Notes: generated by a model not told the origin, from the letters alone. Shown: positions 1 to 12,068, numbered from the stretch's first letter. The stretch is DNA of 64,000 nucleotides from Mimachlamys varia (GCA_947623455.1 OX392527.1:31674201-31738200), one strand, 5' to 3'. A program made the numbers and translations.

Positions 1-1827
1 GTGACCTATGGAAATCGGTGTTTCAGAAAGATTTTAGTGACTTTGTTGAAAGGTAAACATCTGCTACCTCGTGATCAGAAAGTCAGTCTAACGCACCTGT
101 TTATATCACACGCTTTCCTCTCGGCGCAGTATTAGGTACGACATAACAATGTGATGGCGAGCTGCGCCTCACTATGTTCCGTAAATAGCTTTGTACAATG
201 TACCTATCTGTATGTTCATGTTAATTTTATAATTAAGTTTAACTCTTACAATATATCTGTATATATAGGCTCTGTTGTCATTGTTATAATTGTTATCGTT
301 TACAATCGACAGAAAAAAACTAAAAAGTAACAAATGGGGACGTTATATCAATGTTTTATTATAATTATATTGATGTGTTTTTCCATAAAAACATGTAACA
401 ACAGCTATCTCTCTCCAGTCTGTTGATATAAAACCAGATGGATCTATATCGCGTCTGCCATATGTACTATTGATATGTGTATCATCGAACCTTATACGTC
501 CCAAAAAGGATGAAAGCAGATCGGTGATTAGTCGATCGTTAGATATATTTTTTTCTATTATATCATATATCTGTATGATACCAGAGAACCCAATTTACAG
601 TAATTTTAGTAAAGGCAATTATTCGTTGAATCAATGTAAGATATAGGACAACAGGCAGTCTTCAGCATTGTTTTCAGCAATGATATATGCATTTGTATAT
701 ACATACCACAGTGGTTTGGATGGGGATATGAAAGTATTAGATGCGAAAAAGAACTGCGTTTAAAAAAATATGCAAATTTGACAGAAAGTAAATACGTGCT
801 GAATAAATTACAAACTTGGAGATTCAACATTTCCACAACTATATTTATGTATCTTCACGTTGTACACATACCCACCACTCATCGACCTTTACGTACGGAG
901 CTAAATTTCCTATTGACAAAATGCTAAAAGGCAGTTTCAACCATGTGCTTACATTCGCTACTGTATCGTCATCAATCTTTATTGTGCCGTCATCGATTTC
1001 ATTGTTATCTACACTGGAAATGACTGAATACAGCACAATAGTTCATTCTATCAAATGTAAAAGTAAGTAATGAACGATTTAGCAAATATTGTTGCAGTCC
1101 TATGACACACATTGTTATTGCTGATAAACTTACATAAATCTCGTACGGGATTTATTAAGTTTAACATCAATGGCATTGTGTATTAAAGGACTGTAACAAC
1201 ATTGGTTAAAACATTCATTATATAAACGACAACATGTTCTGTGTTCGAAACAATATCAAATATCAGAGGTGGACAACACGGCTAACATCAAAGGGACCCT
1301 ATGATACTCAGTCAATGTACAGCTGGGGCAAATTAATTGTAAGTATAGAAACAAAGGTCAAAATGGAAAATGATACACAATCAAATATCAGAAAAGCAAA
1401 ACAATGTTTAGTCAAAGAGAACGGTCCTAATGATACATATGTACAATGACAGGATGGGGGTAAACGATCACTCATAGAACAAACCAGTGACACAATTTAC
1501 ATGGACAGTTTGGTGCAGGGATCAGTTAATTTTAATTACTGCACTGTTTTGTTTAGATCAGGTCCCGAGATGCGAACAGCAGTTGAGATATTGATCCAAC
1601 GTAAACTAATTCTGATGTTAGGAGTTAAATTCGACATCATCATGACATGACGTGATACTATTGATTTATGTGACTATGTGTGTTATCTATTGCATAAAAT
1701 GATAAATTGCTCTGATGAAGAAGCAGTTTGCGATATTCAGTTGGGTAATATTTGACGCCCGCCAGATATTTCTGCCATCACGCTTAATAATGGGTCAACT
1801 GAAGTAGTATGTATATGTAAAAAAAAC
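1..1827. other. AT-rich non-coding stretch
   Basis: I see no gene, RNA gene or clear repeat here. The short open frames have no recognisable domain and composition typical of chance. Confidence 0.5.
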
Positions 1828-1980
1828 ACTAAACCGTCAACAAAGCCATAGTCCGAACTCAAAATCGATTTAACAATGGGCAAAATATGGATAAAGGCGA
1901 ATATTACAAGGAGAAAATTGAAAAAGTACAAGAAAATAGGATCGGTGTTTCATCGACGATACAATCCATGTAAATGTAGG
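1828..1980 (-). mobile_element. Penelope-like element 3' tail relic
   Basis: On the minus strand this matches the non-coding 3' tail that follows the reverse transcriptase frame at 25220-25882. The match includes the segment around 'AATCGATTTTGAGTT' and the terminal 'GTTGACG'-like block. It is diverged and lacks any reverse transcriptase sequence, so it is a fragment. Confidence 0.6.
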
Positions 1981-2049
1981 TGCCGTGCATGTAAATATCA
2001 CATACTCAAAGTGAGAGCTTAAGCATTATTTTACGCATATGTCATTAGT

Positions 2050-2079
2050 CTGAAGAAGGTGACATTGTAGTCATCGAAA
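2050..2079 (+). other. Dispersed stem-loop motif with hammerhead-like core
   Basis: CTGAAGA is followed by a stem GGTGAC/GTCATC (one G-T wobble) and then GAAA. The flank with ATTAGTCTGA is shared with the copy at 50885-50930. The pattern resembles the CUGANGA, helix II and GAAA parts of a hammerhead ribozyme, but an extra A precedes the stem and no helix III or cleavage site is evident. Confidence 0.35.
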
Positions 2080-2620
2080 GCCACCCTTTGATATGCTATC
2101 GGTTGTGTAAGTAACTTCTGTTTTATGTATTAATATTTCAATTCTCAAGCTGAACTCGATGCAACTACCGAATGTAACTCGCTTTATTTACCAATGAATT
2201 TGACCAGATTGGCATTGGCTACGCGTATGATTTGGGAAGTGACATGTTAATTGAAGCAAAGAAACCTCTTCAGATTTCACAATTGTTTTAAAGCTAATCA
2301 ATAAATCAAATTGGCCAAACAACCAAAAGGCAATCATTCAGCAAAATATTATCAGTTCATTATTGCTATCGGTAGTTACAATTAATGTATTTTCCTAAAA
2401 ATTTCCTTCAGCTAGACCTACCTATGCTACCTCTTGTAATATCAACCCTCTGGTAGGCTTACAAGTTTGGTGGCGCCCTGTCTGAAAGAATTGAGAAGAA
2501 CATGTTGAAATAGTTTGTTAAATTTGTTTCAAAACCAAATTAATTCATCGCGCGATTTAATTGACCAAAGCAGGATTCATTCATTACATAATTACATTTA
2601 AAAAGTTAAACTTCAAAAAC

Positions 2621-2818
2621 AGGGAAACCAAGATGGCGACCATGAAACTTGTTCATAGTCTCCATCAGCTAGCATATCTCGAATCCCTGTGTAGTAACCC
2701 GTCATCAGTCAAACTATATTATCAAAATATCGATATTTAGAGCAAGTTCTAGAGCAGTAAATCAACTGCGACATGTAAATACCATAGGTTTGGAAGGAAG
2801 AGCTGTTATCATGGTGTT
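2621..2818 (-). mobile_element. Penelope-like element reverse transcriptase C-terminal relic
   Basis: Minus-strand sequence matches the DNA encoding the last part of the reverse transcriptase frame seen intact at about 25640-25860, including the FYGR-like segment. It is heavily diverged, with stops, and has no tail attached. The nearest same-strand tail is 1828-1980, so the two may be pieces of one old insertion. Confidence 0.55.
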
Positions 2819-2819
2819 A

Positions 2820-3823
2820 TCATAAACTCGATCTATAATAAGTAGATAGTTACAGTAAGCCACGTTTGTACGTTCGTAAGTTGAGTTTTTATTTAACTTT
2901 ATTGTGTACAATATTTTTGTACGAATATGTTATACAACTGCTTCTTTGATTTAATGCTGTGACTACTTCTGATGAATGTTTTTCTTTTTTAACTGATGCT
3001 TTACAAGCAATATGTTTATCAATTTTCCCCAAGTTTGTTTTCTGATAATTTGGCAAAGCTATTCCAAGGCAAAGTATCTAATACTTGTTCAAGACTTATT
3101 TTTTATTCAATAACTTCTTGTTCTAATTGTGATCTAAATTTCTGCCACTGTCAAAACTGAAAACTGATATTGGTGGTGATATTGAAAACACGAACGATTT
3201 AAAAACTGATATATGTGGTTTCAAAAACAGATAATAGGCTATAATATTAACTTTATTGCTATGTGGGTTGGTTGTCATCAAAAGAGACCGTGGTTGCAGA
3301 TAATTAATATATAATATAAGAGACACATGAGTGGTATTTCCTTGGGATATCGGACACTTAATAAAGAAATGGATGTTACCTGTTTATCATCAATTGTTCT
3401 CAGTCAATTATTTCTTATTTTTTTCTTAGTTCAAATATCATTATAAATTGCTATCTTTCCTCACTAAGTTGACATGATTTCTTATAACAAATGTGTTTAA
3501 ATCATAAATATCGTTTTTGCAATTAGCCGATCGGCAGATCTACACGTAGAAACCCTTTCTTTATATTAAAAAACAAATTTCAATATATCATGAATTAATT
3601 TCTTGTTTTTGATTAAATGTCAGCTTATCTTTATTTACCATCTCGGTTTAACAATAACACTTTCCTTATTATTGCTGTTTATGAAGTACATCTTGGTTTT
3701 GTTGAAAATTCCATGTTCTCCTGTCACCTTTTACAATTTTCCTACTCGGCGGCTGGGTTGTTTAAGGGTGGCAGAATATTCAGAACCGTTTGTTTTTTTT
3801 AATACAATGACTGGTCAATGTAC
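2820..3823. other. AT-rich non-coding stretch
   Basis: No supported feature. The open frames at 3603-3944 run across the left boundary of the LTR element, so they cannot be a single conserved gene. Confidence 0.5.
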
Positions 3824-4191
3824 TGTGGTAAAAGTGGATTTTGTCATCTGTGGTTTGAACAGTTACGTTCAATTCCGTAAGGAATTTGTAGTGTTATGTG
3901 ACTCTGTAGTGGGTTTGGCTCTTTCCAGGTGTGCGTACCTTTAGTCGCGAAATAGTAGTACTCTAGGATGGTACAGCCTTGGGGTTACGGGGGATATTCT
4001 GTCTGGTTTGACGAATGTCTGCCCGGGTATTTTCAGTTTATCTGTAATGACGGCCATCTTGCCGGGTGAGCCGGGGACAGTTTGTGTAATGCGCTGTCAT
4101 TGGTCGAGACTGCGGTGGTGGAGCCAGTCATCGAGTCTCTTAGATTACGGATGTTATTCCGGGTATTTACACTAAGGGTCAAGGTCAGGGC

Positions 4192-4199
4192 TATTTAAG
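4192..4199 (+). promoter_or_regulatory. TATA-like box of the 5' LTR
   Basis: The sequence is TATTTAAG in a locally GC-richer context. Transcription starting about 30 bp downstream would place the first hairpin just inside the RNA. The right LTR has the same box at 7406-7413. This rests on the motif alone. Confidence 0.45.
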
Positions 4200-4254
4200 C
4201 CGTAGACGGGAGAGAAACCTCGCCACTTCCCTACCGGGATTTGGTCATTACCAA

Positions 4255-4555
4255 CGCTTTGAAAACAAAGTGACTTAGCTTAGTGATACGGCTACGTTCT
4301 GAAACCGGAGCGGCTATGCATGGTTAGTTTTATTAGTTAGCTGACACTCTGAAAACAGAGTGGCTTAATTATAATGCATGCGTAAGTTAGGTCTATTAGA
4401 TAGCTGACACTCTGAAAACAGAGTGGCTTTATTGCATGTTTACATCTAGTAGATAGGCCTAGCTGGCACTCTGAAAACAGAGCGGCTTATATGCATGTGT
4501 ACGTGTTCTGAGAACAGAACTGCTTAGCATAGGAACATGTTCTGAAACCAGAACA
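4255..4555 (+). other. Array of seven A-loop RNA hairpins in the 5' LTR
   Basis: Hairpins lie at 4255-4272, 4295-4312, 4345-4362, 4408-4425, 4467-4484, 4505-4520 and 4538-4555. Stems are CGCTTTG/CAAAGTG, CGTTCTG/CGGAGCG, CACTCTG/CAGAGTG (twice), CACTCTG/CAGAGCG, GTTCTG/CAGAAC and TGTTCTG/CAGAACA. Loops are AAAA, AAAC or AGAA. Stem bases change on both sides together, with G-U pairs where only one side changed; only the fifth has an internal mismatch. Most are followed by a GCTTA- or ACTTA-like motif. Between the TATA-like box and the poly(A) signal they would lie in the R region, at both ends of the element RNA. Function is unknown; packaging, translation or dimer signals are possible. Confidence 0.75.
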
Positions 4556-4994
4556 ACTTAGCGTAGGAATTAACGTTAAGTTGTAGTCACTGTGCATGTG
4601 TAGACTAGTGTTTACTAGGTGTTGTTTCTAGAGGGAGGGTGGAAGTCTAGCCCGTCTCGTAGGCTGGTAGTTATAACTATGGACCAGGTGGGATATATAC
4701 TCCATAGTTCCGTAGTACTTGTCAAATTGGTCATATTTACAAGGCATTGAGGTGTGTATTGAGAGTTAACATGGAACTTCACCAGGGATTGTCTCGTGCA
4801 TGTACTTGTGGGTAGCTTGTCATAGTCTGGGTAGCCTATTATTTGGATAAGTCTGCTTTCCTGGTGTACATTTTGTTACCATTTCTATACTTGTTACATT
4901 CTATTTTACTTCAGGCTTTACATCTGTTTTAACTGGAACTTGGTTGTTTTGTTAGGTTATTTATGTAAATGAAACCAAACTCGTCTTAATTCAT

Positions 4995-5000
4995 AATAAA
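4995..5000 (+). terminator. Poly(A) signal of the 5' LTR
   Basis: This AATAAA lies about 210 bp before the LTR end, downstream of the TATA-like box, as expected for an R-U5 boundary. The equivalent in the right LTR is 8209-8214 and would end the element transcript. Confidence 0.5.
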
Positions 5001-5213
5001 CTTGTAGAACTTTTACTGTGGTGTTGTTGTGGGTCTTTCCTAACACTTCGACTAATCTAAGGGAAAAGAACCGGAAGGTGGGTTTAGAAGGTGACTGTTG
5101 GCCACTGGTTTTATGTCACGGTCCGGTACATTTTGTACCACATTTAAAATTACACAACGCGAAGTCAATTGTGGTGGCAAACTCTCATCTCCTGACCCCT
5201 CCTACTACATAAA

Positions 5214-5231
5214 TGGTGCCGTGACCAGGAT
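5214..5231 (+). other. Primer binding site, tRNA-His-like
   Basis: TGGTGCCGTGAC starts 5 bp after the left LTR. It is complementary to the CCA end and acceptor stem typical of animal tRNA-His (5' GCCGTGA). By my recall of that tRNA the 18-base site matches at 16 positions. Confidence 0.7.
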
Positions 5232-7037
5232 TAGTCGTATTAGTGAGGAAAGATACCAAAGGTTAAACAACAGAGGTCTAGAAATGAATTGAGACTAATT
5301 AGGTATTATGGAATAGTTTTATTTGACTTAGAGCAGACATTATAATTAACAAGGGTTGCAGAGTTCAGTAAAATTAATTAAGTTATAAGGGGAGATTACT
5401 GTGTCAAGCATTTTGAAAATGGCATGCTATGTGGAAAGTACTAGGAAGAGTTCAGTCAAGGTTGTAGGAAATGATGTACAACAGGGATTGGGAAACAGGG
5501 ATTTTGACAATGACAGTGAGCTAGGGATAGCTGGTGTGTAATGTGTTAATGGTGGATACTGGATCACCTGTTTTGGTAATGTCCCAGACCAGGTTTAGTA
5601 AGGGTTTAGTTCTGCGGTGTTGGCAAAGTGTTGTGTAAATCTTGTGTCAGCAGACGGGGAAAGGTTAACGGTAAAGGTCAGGCCACCATAGATTAGATGG
5701 GGCTCTCGTCCTTTCGACAAACCTACGTCATGGCAGATTTGGGAGGTGTGGATGGGATATTGGGAATAGATTTTTGAGATGAGTATGATGGTGGTATCCA
5801 GGTCTATCGAGGTGCACGGAACACGGGTCAAGGTCAAGGTTAGTTGATTCAATCGGAAACTTGCAGCTGTTCTCATGGAGATATACAAAGTAAAGTTGGA
5901 GGAAAGGAATTTTGTGTGCTAAATGCTTATATGATTAAGACCACAGTACCCTAAGATAATTGTTTCAGTGGTAATTAAACTTTGTGGATAAAGATATTTG
6001 TTTAGAACTAAGTACTGGTGTTAGAAGAGTATAGGCTGTGACTTTTGTGGTGCAAGTTGAAAATAGGGATATAGGTGGAGACAGGAAGTAGCTTCCTGGC
6101 TGTGTTTTAGAGTACAGTACAGGAATTCTTAAGTGAACTTCCTGGGTGGTGAATTTTCTGAATGTGAATCAGTCAGTATTGTGATTTATGACACAAACAG
6201 TATTCATTAGTTGGCATCCATGGGTAGGAGTTGTTGTGGTAAATTAGAAAAACATTTTGCCATATAAAAGAGTACCATGTGAAGTATTTAATCTTATGAT
6301 GTTTGATGTCTCGCAGGAAGTAATTTGACATCTAGCAGGAAGTAGTTTAATGTGTCACAGGAAGTAGTTCAGTACAATGTCAAGTTATCAGTGTTTAACA
6401 GTGTCTAGCATTTATTGCAGTGTTTTTGGCTGATAGACAGTCTGTTATGTATTGGGTAGAATCTTATAGTAAGATTCAAATGTTCATAGTTGTTATTCCA
6501 ATTCATGGAATACAGCTAGCCAAAATTGTTTGACCTGCCAGTAGACAGTGTGGTACCTAACACACTGGAGCAGGTTTCACTCTCCACAATAGGTTGCACG
6601 AGTGTAACCGCTGTGAGAGGAGGTCCAGGAGCCATCCATGGGTGACGTAACATCGGAGGGACCATGAAGCTGGAGGATTGTCCATCTCGATCCAACTGGA
6701 GTGGAGGCCAGCCGGAGATCTCCTGTTTCTATTTGGATGTGACGCGCATACGTGTGAAGGAGGGAAGACTGTGATGTGTGTTCGTTCGGACTACGAAAGA
6801 CTTTCGGTTGCGGTTTGTGCCAGTGAAATGTGTTTTTGAAAGACATTTGTTTTTTTATTTTCAGGTGTGTTCGTGAACATTTATTCATATTTAACGCGAT
6901 CACTATTGTAATTGTATATCAGATAATGAATAGGATACCGTTAAGATTTTAGGATTAAGTTGTGTGGCTCAGGTAAGGATTTTGTAGACAAAGTTAATTG
7001 ACTGTTGGTAATTACTTTGATCTTAAGGTGGGAGGTA
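5232..7037 (+). pseudogene. Decayed internal region with retropepsin remnant
   Basis: At about 5541-5612 one forward frame reads VLMVDTGSPVLVMSQTRFSK, containing the DTGS active-site motif of a retroviral-type aspartic protease. At about 5748-5776 another frame reads GGVDGILGIDF, the usual C-terminal protease landmark. Stops and frame changes separate the two, so the protease is dead. Nothing downstream resembles reverse transcriptase, RNase H or integrase; those are absent rather than mutated. About 1.2 kb from 5830 to 7024 has no recognisable content. A weak CCHC-like remnant near 5400-5450 is possible but not supportable. Confidence 0.7.
7024..7036 (+). other. Polypurine tract of the LTR element
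   Basis: The purine-rich AAGGTGGGAGG lies directly before the right LTR, in the position where plus-strand synthesis is primed in LTR retroelements. Confidence 0.6.
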
Positions 7038-8423
7038 TGTGGTAAAAGTGGATTTTGTCATCTGTGGTTTGAACAGTTACGTTCAATTCCGTAAGGAATT
7101 TGTAGTGTTATGTGACTCTGTAGTGGGTTTGGCTCTTTCCAGGTGTGCGTACCTTTAGTCGCGAAATAGTAGTACTCTAGGATGGTACAGCCTTGGGGTT
7201 ACGGGGGATATTCTGTCTGGTTTGACGAATGTCTGCCCGGGTATTTTCAGTTTATCTGTAATGACGGCCATCTTGCCGGGTGAGCCGGGGACAGTTTGTG
7301 TAATGCGCTGTCATTGGTCGAGACTGCGGTGGTGGAGCCAGTCATCGAGTCTCTTAGATTACGGATGTTATTCCGGGTATTTACACTAAGGGTCAAGGTC
7401 AGGGCTATTTAAGCCGTAGACGGGAGAGAAACCTCGCCACTTCCCTACCGGGATTTGGTCATTACCAACGCTTTGAAAACAAAGTGACTTAGCTTAGTGA
7501 TACGGCTACGTTCTGAAACCGGAGCGGCTATGCATGGTTAGTTTTATTAGTTAGCTGACACTCTGAAAACAGAGTGGCTTAATTATAATGCATGCGTAAG
7601 TTAGGTCTATTAGATAGCTGACACTCTGAAAACAGAGTGGCTTTATTGCATGTTTACATCTAGTAGATAGGCCTAGCTGGCACTCTGAAAACAGAGCGGC
7701 TTATATGCATGTGTACGTGTTCTGAGAACAGAACTGCTTAGCATAGGAACATGTTCTGAAACCAGAACAACTTAGCGTAGGAATTAACGTTAAGTTGTAG
7801 TCACTGTGCATGTGTAGACTAGTGTTTACTAGGTGTTGTTTCTAGAGGGAGGGTGGAAGTCTAGCCCGTCTCGTAGGCTGGTAGTTATAACTATGGACCA
7901 GGTGGGATATATACTCCATAGTTCCGTAGTACTTGTCAAATTGGTCATATTTACAAGGCATTGAGGTGTGTATTGAGAGTTAACATGGAACTTCACCAGG
8001 GATTGTCTCGTGCATGTACTTGTGGGTAGCTTGTCATAGTCTGGGTAGCCTATTATTTGGATAAGTCTGCTTTCCTGGTGTACATTTTGTTACCATTTCT
8101 ATACTTGTTACATTCTATTTTACTTCAGGCTTTACATCTGTTTTAACTGGAACTTGGTTGTTTTGTTAGGTTATTTATGTAAATGAAACCAAACTCGTCT
8201 TAATTCATAATAAACTTGTAGAACTTTTACTGTGGTGTTGTTGTGGGTCTTTCCTAACACTTCGACTAATCTAAGGGAAAAGAACCGGAAGGTGGGTTTA
8301 GAAGGTGACTGTTGGCCACTGGTTTTATGTCACGGTCCGGTACATTTTGTACCACATTTAAAATTACACAACGCGAAGTCAATTGTGGTGGCAAACTCTC
8401 ATCTCCTGACCCCTCCTACTACA
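7038..8423 (+). repeat. 3' long terminal repeat
   Basis: This copy of 3824-5209 shows no difference in the lines I compared. It ends in TACA followed by GTAC, the target duplication. The hairpin array recurs at 7469-7769. Confidence 0.92.
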
Positions 8424-8701
8424 GTACCAAGGAAACACATCATTGAACAGCTTTGCTTTAATGATATATGAAAATATAATGGGTTACGCTAAGAATCTTT
8501 ATAGAACTGTGTCACCTATAATCAGTTAATGTTTCAATGTCTGCATGAAGGAATATATTCCTTTTTCCTGTCTTAAAAGCAATTAACCAATCAGGAAACT
8601 TTTACTGGTGATCTTTAGCGATTTTATAATTAAATTTAGTACTACGCGGTTACCTGCTAGGATTGTGATATTTAATTAATTGCAAGATAGTAATAGCCCT
8701 T

Positions 8702-10868
8702 GTCGATCTGCTGATATCGTTATGTCTAGTGTTTAGTTAAGTGATACGCCTAGTCGATCTACTGATATCGTTATGTCTAATGGTTAGTAAAGGGATATTC
8801 CTAGTCGATCTACTGATATCGTTATGTCTGATGGTTAGTAAAGTGATACTCCTAGTCGATATGCTGATATCGTTATGTCTATTGGTTAGTAAAGTGATAC
8901 GCCAAGTCGATCTACTGATATCGTTATGTCTAGTGGTTAGTAAAGGGATATTCCTAGTCGATCTACTGATATCGTTATGTCTAATGCTAAGTAAAGTGAT
9001 ACTCCTAGTCGATCTACTGATATCGTTATGTCTAGTGGTTAGTAAAGGGATATTCCTAGTCGATCTACTGATATCGCTATGTCTAATGGTTAGTAAAGTA
9101 ATACTCCTAGTCGATATGCTGATATCGTTATGTCTAGTGGTTAGTAAAGTAAGACTCCTAGTCGATCTACTGATATCGTTATGTTTAGTGATTAGTAAAG
9201 TAAGACTCCTAGTCGATCTCTACTGATATCGGTATGTCTAGTGGTTAGTAAAGTAAGACTCCTAGTCGATCTACTGATATCGGTATGTCTAGTGGTTAGT
9301 AAAGAAGGACTCCTAGTCGATCTGCTGATATCGTTATGTCTATTGGTTAGTAAAGTAGGACTCCTAGTTGATCTGCTGATATCGTTATGTCTAGTGGTTA
9401 GTAAAGGGATATTCCTAGTCGATCTACTGATATCGCTATGTCTAATGGTTAGTAAAGTAATACTCCTAGTCGATATGCTGATATCGTTATGTCTAGTGGT
9501 TAGTAAAGTAAGACTCCTAGTCGATCTACTGATATCGTTATGTTTAGTGATTAGTAAAGTAAGACTCCTAGTCGATCTCTACTGATATCGGTATGTCTAG
9601 TGGTTAGTAAAGTAAGACTCCTAGTCGATCTACTGATATCGGTATGTCTAGTGGTTAGTAAAGTAAGACTCCTAGTCGATCTACTGATATCGGTATGTCT
9701 AGTGGTTAGTAAAGTAGGACTCCTAGTCGATCTGCTGATATCGTTATGTCTAGTGGTTAGTAAAGTAGGACTCCTAGTCGATATACTGATATCGTTATGT
9801 CTAGTGGTTAGTAAAGAAGGACTCCTAGTCGATCTGCTGATATCGTTATGTCTAGTGGTTAGTAAAGTAGGACTCCTAGTCGATCTGCTGATATCGTTAT
9901 GTCTAGTGGTTAGTAAAGTAGGACTCCTAGTCGATCTGCTGATATCGTTATGTCTAGTGGTTAGTAAAGTAAGACTCCTAGTCGATCTACTGATATCGGT
10001 ATGTCTAGTGGTTAGTAAAGTAAGACTCCTAGTCGATCTACTGATATCGGTATGTCTAGTGGTTAGTAAAGAAGGACTCCTAGTCGATCTGCTGATATCG
10101 TTATGTCTATTGGTTAGTAAAGTAGGACTCCTAGTTGATCTGCTGATATCGGTATGTCTAGTGGTTAGTAAAGAAGGACTCCTAGTCGATCTGCTGATAT
10201 CGTTATGTCTATTGGTTAGTAAAGTAGGACTCCTAGTCGATCTGCTGATATCGTTATGTCTAGTGGTTAGTAAAGTAGGACTCCTAGTCGATCTGCTGAT
10301 ATCGTTATGTCTAGTGGTTAGTAAAGTAGGACTCCTAGTCGATATACTGATATCGTTATGTCTAGTGGTTAGTAAAGAAGGACTCCTAGTCGATCTGCTG
10401 ATATCGTTATGTCTAGTGGTTAGTAAAGTAGGACTCCTAGTCGATCTGCTGATACCGTTATGTCTAGTGGTTAGTAAAGTAAGACTCCTAGTCGATCTGC
10501 TGATATCGTTATGTCTAGTGGTTAGTAAAGTAGGACTCCTAGTCGATCTGGTGATATCGTTATGTCTAGTGGTTAGTAAAGAAGGACTCCTAGTCGATCT
10601 GCTGATATCGTTATGTCTAGTGGTTAGTAAAGTAGGACTCCTAGTCGATCTACTGATATCGTTATGTCTAGTGGTTAGTAAAGTGATACTCCTAGTCGAT
10701 CTGGTGATATCGTTATGTCTAGTGGTTAGTAAAGTAGGACTCCTAGTCGATCTACTGATATCGTTATGTCTAGTGGTTAGTAAAGTAAGACTCCTAGTCG
10801 ATCTGCTGATATCGTTATGTCTAGTGGTTAGTAAAGTAGGACTCCTAGTCGATCTGCGGGTATAGTTT
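8702..10868 (+). repeat. 51-bp minisatellite, about 42 units
   Basis: The unit is built around AGTCGATCTGCTGATATCGT and TATGTCTAGTGGTTAGTAAA. Because 51 is divisible by three and one frame lacks stops, the array gives open frames at 8741-9226, 9241-9585 and 9600-10865 with a hydrophobic 17-residue repeat. These are by-products of the array. Two units carry the same 2-bp insertion (near 9217 and 9576) that breaks the frame. They lie in blocks 359 bp apart, a higher-order repeat of seven units. Confidence 0.95.
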
Positions 10869-10938
10869 TGTTTAGTGGATAGGAATGCAAGTGATTACCT
10901 ACCGGGATTGTGATATTAAATCAATGGCTAGTAATCAC

Positions 10939-12068
10939 ACACCTATCTCCTAAGATTATTATTTTTCATCGCTTATAATACGCCACGGGAAACCAGTTCT
11001 GAAATTAAGATTTAAAAAGTAGTTTGTTCTGATGAGAATGTCTATTCACTATTAATACCAACGTCTACATACTCCGATAATGTCGGTAAATGTTTTGTTA
11101 AATTTCTAAGTTAATTTATGTTCTTCCTAATGTTATGCTTAGTGGGATTTTATGTCCGCTTGCGTTTTAAAGTATTGCCATATCACTTATATAGTTACGT
11201 TTCAATGAAACTTGTATAAGCAAGGTAAACTTAGTTTGCTTGTACATCGTATTGATGTAGGACACAATGTTGAACTGTGGCACAAAGGAGATAAAAGAGA
11301 AGTCTTAAGCGGTAAAAAAAAGTATTTTAATTAAAATCATATATCTTTCTAACAAATGGAAATAAATCTAGATGTTTGATCTTAATCCATAAATACATTC
11401 AAGATGTATCATCAAACATCTTGAAATATCTTTATCTTACAAAATACTCACATGTAAAGCAGCCAAGTTAATTAAGTCTATTTCCCAGGGTGGTTTTTTT
11501 CTATCAAGAAGGAAAACATTGTTAAAAATCTCCGTAATATCCTATCAGCAGTAACGATTCATTTAATAATGGTAGCAAAGTAATTCGGGAGTTAGCTATC
11601 TCTCGATATAGGGGATAGTTACCACGGTAGTCACAAGCAAGATGTTTTATTCTAGCCATGAAAAAAACAGGTTTATACCACAATCTCACGCATAATCTTT
11701 ACAACAGCTGATGGCATTGAATTGATCACATGACAGGGTAATAAAACACTGAAACATTTCGGGCTTCCAATGTAATACTTTTCATCGTTCGAAATATCTG
11801 ATTCAAAGATTACGTAACACACACACATGCTGCAACTTTCAAATTTAGAAATAGGTACAGTCTGCCGAAAAAATGAATCAAACTGCATTATAGAGCTGTA
11901 TGATGAAGTTTATTAATTTCATAAAGGTGACGACCGTATTGGTGTAAACTTGTGACTTTTTTCATTCTTGTTCATTGTTCTATTTCAGTACTTCGTTAAT
12001 TCCTGTAAAGGTAGGAAGTATCGTAACAGCTGAAAAACCACCTGGTTAAAGCCAACCAAATAACAAAA
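10939..12068. other. AT-rich non-coding stretch
   Basis: No supported gene or repeat. The minus-strand open frame at 11673-11888 has no recognisable domain. Confidence 0.5.

Larger units (their letters stand above)
3824..5209 (+). repeat. 5' long terminal repeat
   Basis: It begins TGTGGTAAAAG and ends CCTACTACA, and repeats at 7038-8423 with an offset of 3214. In order it holds a reversed CCAAT motif, a TATA-like box near 4192, seven short hairpins at 4255-4555 and an AATAAA signal at 4995-5000. At 1.4 kb it is long for a Gypsy LTR. An open frame at 5018-5212 runs out of the LTR and is not a credible gene. Confidence 0.92.
3824..8423 (+). mobile_element. Non-autonomous Gypsy-like LTR retrotransposon, complete
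   Basis: Two direct repeats of 1386 bp (3824-5209 and 7038-8423) start with TGTGG and end with TACA. They flank an internal region of 1828 bp. GTAC lies immediately outside both ends, a 4-bp target site duplication. A primer binding site follows the left LTR and a purine-rich tract precedes the right one. The two LTRs look identical by eye, which implies a recent insertion. The internal region has no reverse transcriptase, RNase H or integrase and keeps only a broken protease frame, so any mobility must use proteins supplied in trans. The protease ending resembles Gypsy-class elements; BEL is the alternative. Confidence 0.9.

Noticed and set aside
5018..5212. Open frames at the ends of both LTRs (5018-5212 and 8232-8471)
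   Set aside because: They start at the same LTR position but continue into unrelated sequence at each end, so they are incidental.
9600..10865. 421-codon open frame with a hydrophobic 17-residue repeat, and the related frames at 8741-9226 and 9241-9585
   Set aside because: The period of the minisatellite is 51 bp, divisible by three, so one stop-free unit opens the whole array. There is no signal, splice or flanking coding evidence.
8702..10868. CRISPR-like regular repeats
   Set aside because: Units are contiguous and homologous throughout with no unique spacers, in a eukaryotic context.
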